A stretch of DNA of 64,000 nt from positions 4,665,501 through 4,729,500 of the forward strand of contig NZ_CP126980.1 in the NCBI RefSeq assembly GCF_030252345.1. Reading direction: 5' to 3'. The translations under genes were made by a program, and so were the position numbers. The DNA comes from Actinoplanes oblitus (GTDB lineage: Bacteria > Actinomycetota > Actinomycetes > Mycobacteriales > Micromonosporaceae). Position 1 is the first letter of the stretch, and each line of letters begins with the position of its first letter. Under the pieces are notes generated by a model. That model did not search any database, was not told the origin of the DNA, and saw only the letters and a program-made list of their open reading frames with translations. Of the stretch, positions 56,399 through 64,000 are shown piece by piece.

Positions 56399-57928
56399 GT
56401 GGTGGTGACGACGAACATGGCATCGACCCGGATCGGTGGCGCCGGCCTCGTGCGGGCGGCGCAGGCCGGTGACCGTGCCGCGCTCGACGAACTCGCCGCC
56501 ACGCACCTGCCGATGGTCTACACGATCGTCCGGCAGGCGCTCGACGGGCATCCGGACGTCGACGACGTCACGCAGGACATCATGCTGCGCGCCCTGCGGC
56601 AGCTCCCGTCACTGCGGGCACCGGAGAGCTTCCGGCCCTGGCTGGCCGCCATCGCGCTGCGCCAGGTGGGCACCTACCAGCACCGGGCCGACCGGGCCGC
56701 GGCCCAGCTGGTGCCGCTCGACGAGGCCACCGGGATGCCGGACGCGGAGGCGGAGTTCGAGGGCGTCACCGACCTGCGCGCCGACCTGTCGGCGCAGCGC
56801 CGCCGGGTGCAGCGGGCCGGCCGCTGGCTGGACGCCGACGATCGCCGGCTGCTGGCGCTGTGGTGGCTCGAGGTGGCCGGCCGGCTGTCGCGAGCCGAGC
56901 TGGCCGAGGCCCTCGGCGTCACCGTGCTGCACGCGGGTGTCCGGGTCCAGCGGATGCGCGCCCAGCTGGAGATCAGCCGGTCCATCGTGGCGGCCCTGGA
57001 CGCCCGGCCCCGCTGCCCGCTGCTCGCGGCCGAGGTGTCCGGCTGGGACGGACGACCCGGCCCGCGCTGGCGCAAGCGGCTGGCCCGGCACGTCCGGGAC
57101 TGTCCGATCTGCGCCCGGGCCACCGGTGACCAGGCGCCGATCGATCGGCTGCTGCCCGCGCTGGCGCTGGTCCCGGTGCCGGCGGCGGTGCTGTCCAAGA
57201 CCGTGAGCCTGACCGGCACCGCCGCCGCCGGGAAGGCCGGGGTGCTCGGCCACCTGATGGCGCTGGCGGCGGCGCACCCGGTGGTGACGGCGGTGGCCGC
57301 CGGAACCCTGATCGCCGGTACCACGGCCGGCGCGGTGGTGGTGTCCGGCCCGGCGACGTCGCAGCCGGCCACCGTCGCGCAGACCCCGCATCCGACGACC
57401 ATCGCGGCGCCGGCGTCCAGCGCCCCGGCCGGCCGGGCGGCCACCACGAGCGCCGCGCCGAGCCGCTCGGCGACCAGTGCGGCGGCCCCGCTGCGCCCGG
57501 GCCCGGTGTCGCTGGAGCCGGCGAACACCACCGGCCGCTACGTCACAGTGGCCGGCGACTACGGCATGCTGACCCGGGTCGGCCCGGACGACACCCGGGC
57601 GGCCCGCCGGCAGGCCACCTTCCAGGCGGTGGCCGGGCTGGCCGATCCGGACTGCTTCTCCTTCCGGGCCGCCGACGGCCGGTACCTGCGGCACGCGTCG
57701 TGGCGGCTGCGGGTCAACCCGGACGACGGTACGAAGCTGTTCCACGGCGACGCCACGTTCTGCCCCGGGGCCGGGGACACCCCCGGCTCGGTGACGCTGG
57801 AATCGTCCAACTACCCCGGTTGGTTCCTGCGGCACCGCGGCGACGAATTGTGGGTCGATCAGTTCGACGGCACCGCCGATTTCCGAGTCGACGGCTCCTT
57901 TCTGATACGCCCCGCACTAGCCGGCTGA
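56399..57928 (+). CDS. Membrane-anchored ECF sigma factor fused to an extracellular AbfB (CBM42) domain
   Basis: 509 residues from the GTG at 56399, which has AGGAAAG at six bases. Residues 24-96 are sigma region 2 (VYTIVRQALDG, DVDDVTQDIMLRALRQLP); 132-192 are region 4 (LAEALGVTVLHAGVRVQRMRA). HVRDCPIC (231-238) is an HxxxCxxC motif like that of zinc anti-sigma factors. One transmembrane helix spans about 294-317, followed by a Pro/Ala/Ser/Thr linker to 368. Residues 370-505 are an AbfB domain (YVTVAGDYGMLTRVG, FSFRAADGRYLRHASWRLRV, NYPGWFLRHRGDELWVDQFD), known to bind arabinofuranose side chains. It should sense arabinoxylan outside and redirect RNA polymerase inside, perhaps after proteolysis. 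Sigma factors with regulatory extensions are known; this exact architecture is not one I can place. Confidence 0.85.
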   Translation: MVVTTNMASTRIGGAGLVRAAQAGDRAALDELAATHLPMVYTIVRQALDGHPDVDDVTQDIMLRALRQLPSLRAPESFRPWLAAIALRQVGTYQHRADRAAAQLVPLDEATGMPDAEAEFEGVTDLRADLSAQRRRVQRAGRWLDADDRRLLALWWLEVAGRLSRAELAEALGVTVLHAGVRVQRMRAQLEISRSIVAALDARPRCPLLAAEVSGWDGRPGPRWRKRLARHVRDCPICARATGDQAPIDRLLPALALVPVPAAVLSKTVSLTGTAAAGKAGVLGHLMALAAAHPVVTAVAAGTLIAGTTAGAVVVSGPATSQPATVAQTPHPTTIAAPASSAPAGRAATTSAAPSRSATSAAAPLRPGPVSLEPANTTGRYVTVAGDYGMLTRVGPDDTRAARRQATFQAVAGLADPDCFSFRAADGRYLRHASWRLRVNPDDGTKLFHGDATFCPGAGDTPGSVTLESSNYPGWFLRHRGDELWVDQFDGTADFRVDGSFLIRPALAG

Positions 57929-58048
57929 CCCGACTCCGGCGAGGACCGCCGGATAACAGAAAAACGAAACCGCAAAACCGTTATGCGTACGGAATCAGCC
58001 GGGTCGTACGTAGAAACCTTTGAATCAGTGGTAACCGTCTGGCAATAT

Positions 58049-58072
58049 CGCTCACGAATGTGAGCGCTCCCA
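58049..58072. promoter_or_regulatory. Composite operator: inverted repeat plus CebR-like box
   Basis: CGCTCAC-GAAT-GTGAGCG (58049-58066) is a perfect inverted repeat that overlaps TGTGAGCGCTCCCA (58059-58072), one mismatch from the CebR box. It lies 55 bases before the CBM13-GH43 start. The gap 57929-58126 has no other feature. Confidence 0.65.
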
Positions 58073-58126
58073 TTGGTGCCGGAACCGGCGCCGCCATTCG
58101 CGCGTATCCGATGCGAGGAGCTGACG

Positions 58127-60184
58127 ATGGCACTACCCGTCCGATCATCCCGCCGGCCGTGGCGGCTGCTCGCCGCGGCCCTGACCGCCGTGCTCGGCGC
58201 GGCGCTCACCTTCGCCGTCAGCTCCGTGGCCCAGGCGGCGACGATCGACACGAGCGCCTCCTACGTGCTGGTCAACCGCAACAGTGGCAAGGCGCTGGAC
58301 CTGTACAACCTGGCCACCAATGACGGGGCCAAGATCGTTCAGTGGGCGCGCAACGACCAGGCGCAGCAGCAGTGGCAGTTCGTCGACTCCGGTGGTGGTT
58401 TCTACCGGCTCAAGTCGAAGCTGTCCGGCAAGGTGCTCGACGTCTCCGGCGCCTCCACGGCCGACGGCGGCGCGGTTGTGCAGTGGACCGACAACAACGC
58501 CACCAACCAGCAGTTCAGCGTCCAGGACGTGGACGGTTACATCCAGCTGATCAACCGCAACAGCGGCAAGGCCGTCGAGGTGCAGGGCGCCTCCACGGCC
58601 GACGGCGGCGCCGTCGTGCAGTACGCCGACTGGAACGGCGCCAACCAGCAGTGGCAGCTCGTCAAGCTCGGCACCGGCGGCACCCCGTCCACCGGCACCT
58701 TCACCAACCCGGTGGTGTGGCAGGACTTCGCCGACGGCGACATCATCCGGGTCGGGGACGCCTACTACTACTCGGCGTCGACCATGCACTACTCGCCGGG
58801 CGCGCCGATCCTGCGCTCCTACGACCTGGTGAACTGGGAGTACGCGGGACACTCGGTGCCCCGGCTGGACTTCGACTCGGCGGCCTACGACCTCAACGGC
58901 GGGCGCGCGTACGTCAAGGGCATCTGGGCGTCCGCGTTCAACTACCGGCCCAGCAACAGCACCTACTACTGGCTGGGTTGCACCGAGTTCAACCGCACCT
59001 ACGTCTACACCGCGTCGGCTGTCGACGGCACCTGGTCGAAGAAGGCCCGGATCAACAACTGCTACTACGACGCCGGCCTGCTGTTCGACAATGACACCCC
59101 GTACGTCGCGTACGGCAACGGGACGATCAGCGTCGCCCAGCTCTCCAGCGACCTCACCTCCCAGGTGCGCGCGCAGGCCGTCTACACCACGCCGTCGAGC
59201 ATCGGCACCCTCGAGGGCTCCCGGATGTACAAGCGCGGCAACTACTACTACATCTGGGTGACCCGCCCGGCCAACGGCCAGTACGTGCTGCGCTCGACCA
59301 GCCCCTGGGGCCCGTACGAGCAACGCCAGGTCCTGCTCGACCTGCCCGGCCCGATCTCCGGCGGCGGGGTCCCGCACCAGGGCGGCCTGGTGCAGACCCA
59401 GAACGGCGACTGGTGGTACATGGCGTTCACCGACGCGTACCCCGGCGGCCGGGTGCCGACGCTGGCCCCGATCACCTGGAGCAACGACTGGCCGGTGCTG
59501 AGCACCGTCAACGGCCGGTGGGGCGCGAGCTACCCGAAGCCGGCCATCACCACGTCGAAGACGGTGCGCTCGATGATCGGGCCGGACACCTTCACCGGCG
59601 GCACGCTGGACCCGCGCTGGGAGTGGAACCACAACCCGGACACCAGCCGGTTCAGCGTCGGCAACGGGCTGCGGCTGGCCACCGCCACTGTCACCGGCGA
59701 CCTCTACAACGCCCGTAACACGCTCACCCACCGGATCCAGGGCCCCACCTCGACCGCCACCATCGAGCTGGACTACTCGCAGATGGCCAACGGCGACCGG
59801 GCCGGGCTGGCGATGCTGCGCGACTCGTCGGCCTGGATCGGCATCCGCAAGGACAACGGCGCCACCCGGGTGTCGATGACCAACGGGCTGACCATGAACT
59901 CCAGCTGGGCGACCACCGGCACCGGCACCGAGGCGGCCGGCGCCGCGGTGAGCGGCGGCAAGATCTGGCTGCGGGTCAGCGCCGACATCAGGCCCGGCAC
60001 CGGGCGCACCGCCACCTTCTCCTACAGCACCAACGGCAGCACCTTCACCACCCTCGGGCCGGCGTTCACCCTCACCAACGCCTGGCAGTTCTTCATGGGC
60101 TACCGCTTGGCCCTGTTCAACTACGCCACCCAGGCCCTGGGCGGCGCGGTCACGGTCAACCGCTTCGACCTGACCACACCCTGA
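58127..60184 (+). CDS. Secreted CBM13-GH43 beta-xylosidase/arabinofuranosidase
   Basis: 685 residues; signal about 1-38 (SSVAQAATID). A ricin-type CBM13 (about 39-185) with repeated N-S-G-K-A/V-L/E units precedes the GH43 propeller: NPVVWQDFADGDIIRVGDAY with base Asp, YYDAGLLFDND, and LEGSRMYKRGNYYYI with the acid Glu. A beta-sandwich ends the protein (about 485-685), as in GH43_12-like enzymes. ATG at 58127 with GAGGAG upstream; an earlier ATG at 58073 would sit on the operator. The CBM13 is nearly identical in DNA to that of the next gene. Confidence 0.9.
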   Translation: MALPVRSSRRPWRLLAAALTAVLGAALTFAVSSVAQAATIDTSASYVLVNRNSGKALDLYNLATNDGAKIVQWARNDQAQQQWQFVDSGGGFYRLKSKLSGKVLDVSGASTADGGAVVQWTDNNATNQQFSVQDVDGYIQLINRNSGKAVEVQGASTADGGAVVQYADWNGANQQWQLVKLGTGGTPSTGTFTNPVVWQDFADGDIIRVGDAYYYSASTMHYSPGAPILRSYDLVNWEYAGHSVPRLDFDSAAYDLNGGRAYVKGIWASAFNYRPSNSTYYWLGCTEFNRTYVYTASAVDGTWSKKARINNCYYDAGLLFDNDTPYVAYGNGTISVAQLSSDLTSQVRAQAVYTTPSSIGTLEGSRMYKRGNYYYIWVTRPANGQYVLRSTSPWGPYEQRQVLLDLPGPISGGGVPHQGGLVQTQNGDWWYMAFTDAYPGGRVPTLAPITWSNDWPVLSTVNGRWGASYPKPAITTSKTVRSMIGPDTFTGGTLDPRWEWNHNPDTSRFSVGNGLRLATATVTGDLYNARNTLTHRIQGPTSTATIELDYSQMANGDRAGLAMLRDSSAWIGIRKDNGATRVSMTNGLTMNSSWATTGTGTEAAGAAVSGGKIWLRVSADIRPGTGRTATFSYSTNGSTFTTLGPAFTLTNAWQFFMGYRLALFNYATQALGGAVTVNRFDLTTP
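58238..58670 (+). repeat. CBM13-coding duplication, copy 1
   Basis: These 430 or so bases and 60389-60821 are nearly the same, including silent positions over long runs; the largest difference is a short stretch around 58441/60592 (SGASTADGG against YNLSTADGG). Offset is 2,151 bases. Both code for the N-terminal CBM13 of the neighbouring hydrolases. Confidence 0.9.
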
Positions 60185-60238
60185 TGTACGCCCGCCGGCC
60201 CCGAACCGGCGGACATCCCCCCTCTGTAGGAGTTCACG

Positions 60239-61765
60239 ATGACAGTGCACCTGCCCGCCGTACCGAAAGAAGAACCGGAAGCGAAGCCACCGGCGACGCG
60301 CCGCCGGACCTGGCGTGGTGCCCTCGCCGCGCTGGTCCTGCTGGCCGGCGCCGGAGTCGTGGCGGTGACCGCCTCGGCCGCGTCCGCCGCGACGATCGAC
60401 ACGAGCGCCTCCTACGTGCTGGTCAACCGCAACAGTGGCAAGGCGCTGGACGTGTACAACCTGGCCACCAATGACGGGGCCAAGATCGTTCAGTGGGCGC
60501 GCAACGACCAGGCGCAGCAGCAGTGGCAGTTCGTTGACTCCGGTGGTGGTTTCTACCGGCTCAAGTCGAAGTTGTCCGGCAAGGTGCTGGACGTCTACAA
60601 CCTGTCGACGGCCGACGGTGGCGCGATCGTGCAGTGGACCGACAACAACACCACGAATCAGCAGTTCAGCGTCCAGGACGTGGACGGCTACATCCAGCTG
60701 ATCAACCGCAACAGCGGCAAGGCCGTCGAGGTGCAGGGCGCCTCCACCGCCGACGGCGGCGCCGTCGTGCAGTACGCCGACTGGAACGGCAGCAACCAGC
60801 AGTGGCAGCTGGTGAAGGTCGGTAGCGGCACGCCGAGCTCACCGCCCCCGTCCGGATCGTGCACGCTGCCGTCGAGCTACCGCTGGTCGTCCACCGGCGC
60901 GCTGGCCACCCCGAAGTCCGGGTGGGCCTCGCTCAAGGACTTCACCGCCGTGCCCTACAACGGCAAGCACCTGGTCTACGCCACCACGCACGACACCGGC
61001 TCGTCGTGGGGCTCGATGAACTTCGGCCTGTTCACCAACTGGTCCGACATGGCCTCGGCGAGCCAGAACGGGATGAGCCAGGGCACCGTCGCGCCGACGC
61101 TGTTCTACTTCGCCCCGAAGAACATCTGGGTGCTCACCTACCAGTGGGGCGGCTCGGCGTTCTCCTACCGGACCTCGAGCGACCCGACCAACGCCAACGG
61201 CTGGTCCGCGGCGCAGCCGCTGTTCACCGGCTCGATCTCCGGCTCCGGCACCGGGCCGATCGACCAGACGATCATCGGTGACAGCACGAACATGTACCTG
61301 TTCTTCGCCGGGGACAACGGCAAGATCTACCGGGCCAGCATGCCGATCGGGAACTTCCCGGGCAGCTTCGGCTCGTCCTACACCACGATCATGAGCGACT
61401 CGACGAACAACCTGTTCGAGGCGCCCCAGGTGTACAAGGTGCAGGGCCAGAACCAGTACCTGATGATCGTCGAGGCGATCGGCAGCCAGGGACGCTACTT
61501 CCGCTCGTTCACCGCGACCAGCCTGGGCGGATCCTGGACCCCGCAGGCCGCCAGCGAGAGCAACCCGTTCGCGGGCAAGGCGAACAGCGGCGCCACCTGG
61601 ACCAACGACATCAGCCACGGCGACCTCGTCCGGTCCACCGCCGACCAGACCATGACGATCGACCCGTGTCACCTGCAGCTGCTCTACCAGGGCCGCTCGC
61701 CGAGCTCCGGCGGCGACTACGGGCTGCTGCCGTACCGTCCCGGCGTGCTCACCCTGCAGCGGTAG
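60239..61765 (+). CDS. Secreted CBM13-GH62 alpha-L-arabinofuranosidase
   Basis: 508 residues. A basic N-terminus of about 30 residues and a hydrophobic helix to AASAATID form a long signal. CBM13 occupies about 52-195, then a short SSPPPSG linker. The GH62 domain has [20 protein letters not shown] with base Asp, [14 protein letters not shown] with the second Asp and [18 protein letters not shown] with acid Glu. GH62 enzymes remove arabinose from mono-substituted xylose in arabinoxylan. It lies 54 bases after the GH43 gene and 12 before the GH127 gene, so the three form an operon. Confidence 0.93.
   Translation: MTVHLPAVPKEEPEAKPPATRRRTWRGALAALVLLAGAGVVAVTASAASAATIDTSASYVLVNRNSGKALDVYNLATNDGAKIVQWARNDQAQQQWQFVDSGGGFYRLKSKLSGKVLDVYNLSTADGGAIVQWTDNNTTNQQFSVQDVDGYIQLINRNSGKAVEVQGASTADGGAVVQYADWNGSNQQWQLVKVGSGTPSSPPPSGSCTLPSSYRWSSTGALATPKSGWASLKDFTAVPYNGKHLVYATTHDTGSSWGSMNFGLFTNWSDMASASQNGMSQGTVAPTLFYFAPKNIWVLTYQWGGSAFSYRTSSDPTNANGWSAAQPLFTGSISGSGTGPIDQTIIGDSTNMYLFFAGDNGKIYRASMPIGNFPGSFGSSYTTIMSDSTNNLFEAPQVYKVQGQNQYLMIVEAIGSQGRYFRSFTATSLGGSWTPQAASESNPFAGKANSGATWTNDISHGDLVRSTADQTMTIDPCHLQLLYQGRSPSSGGDYGLLPYRPGVLTLQR
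60389..60821 (+). repeat. CBM13-coding duplication, copy 2
   Basis: Partner of 58238-58670, inside the GH62 gene. The copies diverge at once after the domain, where the GH43 and GH62 catalytic parts begin. Confidence 0.9.
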
Positions 61766-61777
61766 GCGGCGTCCACG

Positions 61778-64000
61778 ATGACTCCGTTTCCGATCAGCCG
61801 GCGCCGGCTCCTGCAAGCCGCCGGCGCCGGCGCGGTCGCCACCACCCTCGGCGCGGTCTCCCGCGCCGAGGGCGCGGTGGCGCCGGCCCGCCCCGACCTC
61901 GGCGTCGCGGCCTACCCGTTCGAGTTCGGGCGGGTCCGGCTGACCGCCGGACGCTGGCTGGACAACCAGGCCCGCACCCTCAACTACCTGCGCTTCGTCG
62001 ACGTGGACCGGCTGCTCTACAACTTCCGGGTCAACCACGGCCGGTCCACCGGTGGCGCCGCCGCCAACGGCGGCTGGGACGCGCCGAACTTCCCCTTCCG
62101 TACGCACATGCAGGGCCACTTCCTGACCGCCTGGGCTCAGGCGTGGGCCGCACTCGGTGACACCACCTGCCGGGACAAGGCCACCTACCTGGTCGCCGAG
62201 CTGGCCAAGTGCCAGGCGTCCAACGGTTACCTCTCGGGCTTCCCGGAGTCCGACTTCGCCGCCCTGGAGGCGGGCACCCTGTCCAACGGCAACGTGCCCT
62301 ACTACTGCGTGCACAAGACGCTCGCCGGGCTGCTCGACGCGTGGCGGCTGATCGGCGACACCACCGCGCGCGACGTGCTGCTGCGGCTGGCCGGCTGGGT
62401 GGACACCCGGACGGCGCGGCTCAGCGGCAGCCAGATGCAGGCCGTGCTGGGCACCGAGTTCGGCGGCATGAACGAGGTGCTGGCCGCCCTCTACCAGCAG
62501 ACCGGGGACGCCCGGTGGCTCACCGTCGCCCAGCGCTTCGACCACGCGGCGGTGTTCAACCCGCTGGCCGCGGGCAGCGACCAGCTCAACGGGCTGCACG
62601 CCAACACCCAGGTGCCCAAGTGGGTCGGCGCGGTCCGCGAGTACAAGGCGACCGGGACGACCCGGTACCGCGACATCGGCGTCAACGCCTGGAACATCAC
62701 CACCGGCGCGCACACCTACGCGATCGGCGGCAACAGCCAGGCCGAGCACTTCCGCGCGCCGAACGCCATCGCCGGCTATCTCACCAACGACACCTGCGAG
62801 CACTGCAACACCTACAACATGCTGAAACTGACCCGGGAGCTGTGGCTGACCGACCCGGACCGGGCCGCCTACTTCGACTACTACGAACGGGCGCTGTTCA
62901 ACCACCTGATCGGCGCGCAGAACCCGGCCGACAGCCACGGCCACATCACCTACTTCACGCCGCTGCGGGCCGGCGGGCGGCGCGGCGTCGGGCCGGCGTG
63001 GGGAGGTGGCACCTGGTCCACCGACTACAACAGCTTCTGGTGCTGCCAGGGCACCGGCGTGGAGACCAACACGAAACTGATGGACTCCATCTACTTCTTC
63101 AGCGGGACCACGCTGACGGTCAACCTGTTCACGCCGTCGGTGCTGTCCTGGGCCGAGCGGGGCATCACCGTCACGCAGAGCACGTCGTACCCGGTCGGCG
63201 ACACCACCACGCTGACGCTGTCCGGCACGATGAGCGGGTCGTGGAGCATCCGGGTCCGCATCCCGGGCTGGACGTCGGGGGCCACGCTCGCCGTCAACGG
63301 GGTGGCGCAGGACGTCGGCGTCACGCCGGGCAGCTACGCCACCGTCACCCGGACCTGGGCGGCCGGCGACGTGCTGACCGTGCGCCTGCCGATGCGAGTG
63401 ATCATGCAGGCCACGCCGGACAACCCGGCGGTGCAGGCCATCACGTACGGCCCGGTGGTGCTGGCCGGCAACTACGGCAGCACGACGCTGTCCGGCAACC
63501 CGTCGCTGACCGTGTCGTCGATCGCCCGGACCGGCTCCGGCAGCCTGGCCTTCACCGCGACGGCGAACGGCGCCACCGTCAACCTCGGGCCGTTCCACGA
63601 CGCGCAGGGCTTCAACTACGCGGTCTACTGGAACACCGCCGGCGGCACCGACCCGGTCTACAAGCTGGTGAACGTGGCCTCCGGGCTGGTCCTCGGCGTC
63701 AAAGACATGTCCACCGCCGACGGCGGGACGGCCATCGTCTGGGGAGACACCGGCACCGCCGACCACAACTGGGTGCGGATCGCCGACGGCTCGGCCGTCC
63801 GGTTCCGCAACGTCAACAGCGGCAAGGTCCTCGGCGTGGAGAACATGGCGACCGGTGACAACGCGCGCGTCCTGCAGTGGGCCGACAACGGGACCGCCGA
63901 CCACCGCTGGACGCTGGTCGCCAACGGCGACGGCTCCTACCGGGTGCGCAACGTCAACAGCGGCAAGGTGCTCGCCGTGCTGGGCGCCTCCAGCACCTGG
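61778..64000 (+). CDS. Tat-exported GH127-type beta-L-arabinofuranosidase with CBM13 (3' end outside window)
   Basis: At least 741 residues; the frame is open to the right edge. SRRRLLQAAGAGA is a twin-arginine signal. The (alpha/alpha)6 barrel has NFRVNHGRSTGG, QASNGYLSGFPES and HVNTQ-like HANTQVPKWVGA. Glu341 and Cys343 (CEHCNTYN) and Cys422-Cys423 (FWCCQGTG) correspond to the zinc-bound catalytic cysteine centre of GH127. A ricin-type domain (from about 630) reads VNVASGLVLGVKDM. It cleaves beta-L-arabinofuranosyl links, complementing the alpha-specific GH43, GH51 and GH62 enzymes. Start ATG 61778, 12 bases after the GH62 stop. Confidence 0.88.
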   Translation, partial: MTPFPISRRRLLQAAGAGAVATTLGAVSRAEGAVAPARPDLGVAAYPFEFGRVRLTAGRWLDNQARTLNYLRFVDVDRLLYNFRVNHGRSTGGAAANGGWDAPNFPFRTHMQGHFLTAWAQAWAALGDTTCRDKATYLVAELAKCQASNGYLSGFPESDFAALEAGTLSNGNVPYYCVHKTLAGLLDAWRLIGDTTARDVLLRLAGWVDTRTARLSGSQMQAVLGTEFGGMNEVLAALYQQTGDARWLTVAQRFDHAAVFNPLAAGSDQLNGLHANTQVPKWVGAVREYKATGTTRYRDIGVNAWNITTGAHTYAIGGNSQAEHFRAPNAIAGYLTNDTCEHCNTYNMLKLTRELWLTDPDRAAYFDYYERALFNHLIGAQNPADSHGHITYFTPLRAGGRRGVGPAWGGGTWSTDYNSFWCCQGTGVETNTKLMDSIYFFSGTTLTVNLFTPSVLSWAERGITVTQSTSYPVGDTTTLTLSGTMSGSWSIRVRIPGWTSGATLAVNGVAQDVGVTPGSYATVTRTWAAGDVLTVRLPMRVIMQATPDNPAVQAITYGPVVLAGNYGSTTLSGNPSLTVSSIARTGSGSLAFTATANGATVNLGPFHDAQGFNYAVYWNTAGGTDPVYKLVNVASGLVLGVKDMSTADGGTAIVWGDTGTADHNWVRIADGSAVRFRNVNSGKVLGVENMATGDNARVLQWADNGTADHRWTLVANGDGSYRVRNVNSGKVLAVLGASSTW

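Overview
The window is high-GC DNA with actinomycete hallmarks: GTG starts, 4-base start/stop overlaps, Tat signal peptides, F420-type oxidoreductases, CU044_5270 and SCO6745 families, a mycothiol-type maleylpyruvate isomerase family protein, and CBM2/CBM13 glycanases. An isolated flagellin gene, typical of zoospore formers, makes Actinoplanes or a related Micromonosporaceae genus my best guess. This assignment is inference.

Layout. (1) 1-2.7 kb, 6.7-8.9 kb and 15.9-22.1 kb hold three blocks of a steroid (cholesterol-type) catabolic system. They include an EchA20-like hydrolase, three SDRs, an aldehyde dehydrogenase, a KstR2-like TetR regulator, and a four-gene operon of alcohol dehydrogenase, luciferase-like oxidoreductase, exported 3-ketosteroid delta1-dehydrogenase and exported cholesterol oxidase. 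Two 14-bp sites fit the KstR consensus (TnnAACnnGTTnnA) and three sites fit or approach the KstR2 consensus (AnCAAGnnCTTGnT). (2) Between them lie assorted genes: a PD-(D/E)XK nuclease, a sigma factor with its membrane partner, a large secreted peptidase/SGNH/FN3 protein, and a divergent TetR/SDR pair that has lost both 5' ends. (3) 22.4-27.2 kb has two small secreted proteins and an insertion-sequence area: an IS701-like relic, an IS110 transposase and an IS5-like fragment. (4) 27.3-32 kb carries an alpha/beta hydrolase, then lon with a HAIR-like (HspR-type) element, convergent with a clpP pair. (5) 32-42.4 kb holds a GH59 galactosylceramidase-like enzyme, a MATE exporter, a TetR/hydrolase divergent pair, a flavin reductase, a Tat-exported TIM-barrel protein, an EVE-like protein, a flagellin and a membrane protein. 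(6) 42.5-64 kb is an arabinoxylan utilisation locus: sugar ABC importer, GH51, GH43, CE1-like esterase, GH10 xylanase, SGNH esterase, GH27, GH43-CBM6, CBM13-GH43, CBM13-GH62 and a GH127 that runs off the right edge.

Most interesting element: at 56399-57928, inside the arabinoxylan locus, one protein joins an ECF-type sigma factor, a zinc-finger-like HxxxCxxC motif, a transmembrane helix, a Pro/Ala/Ser/Thr linker and an extracellular AbfB (CBM42) arabinose-binding domain. It looks like a one-polypeptide sensor and transcription factor for arabinose-decorated polymer. The hemicellulase promoters carry CebR-like palindromes, so two regulatory layers may act there. The second highlight is the Tat-exported, translationally coupled KstD-cholesterol oxidase pair behind a perfect KstR palindrome.

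I saw no tRNA, rRNA or CRISPR array.
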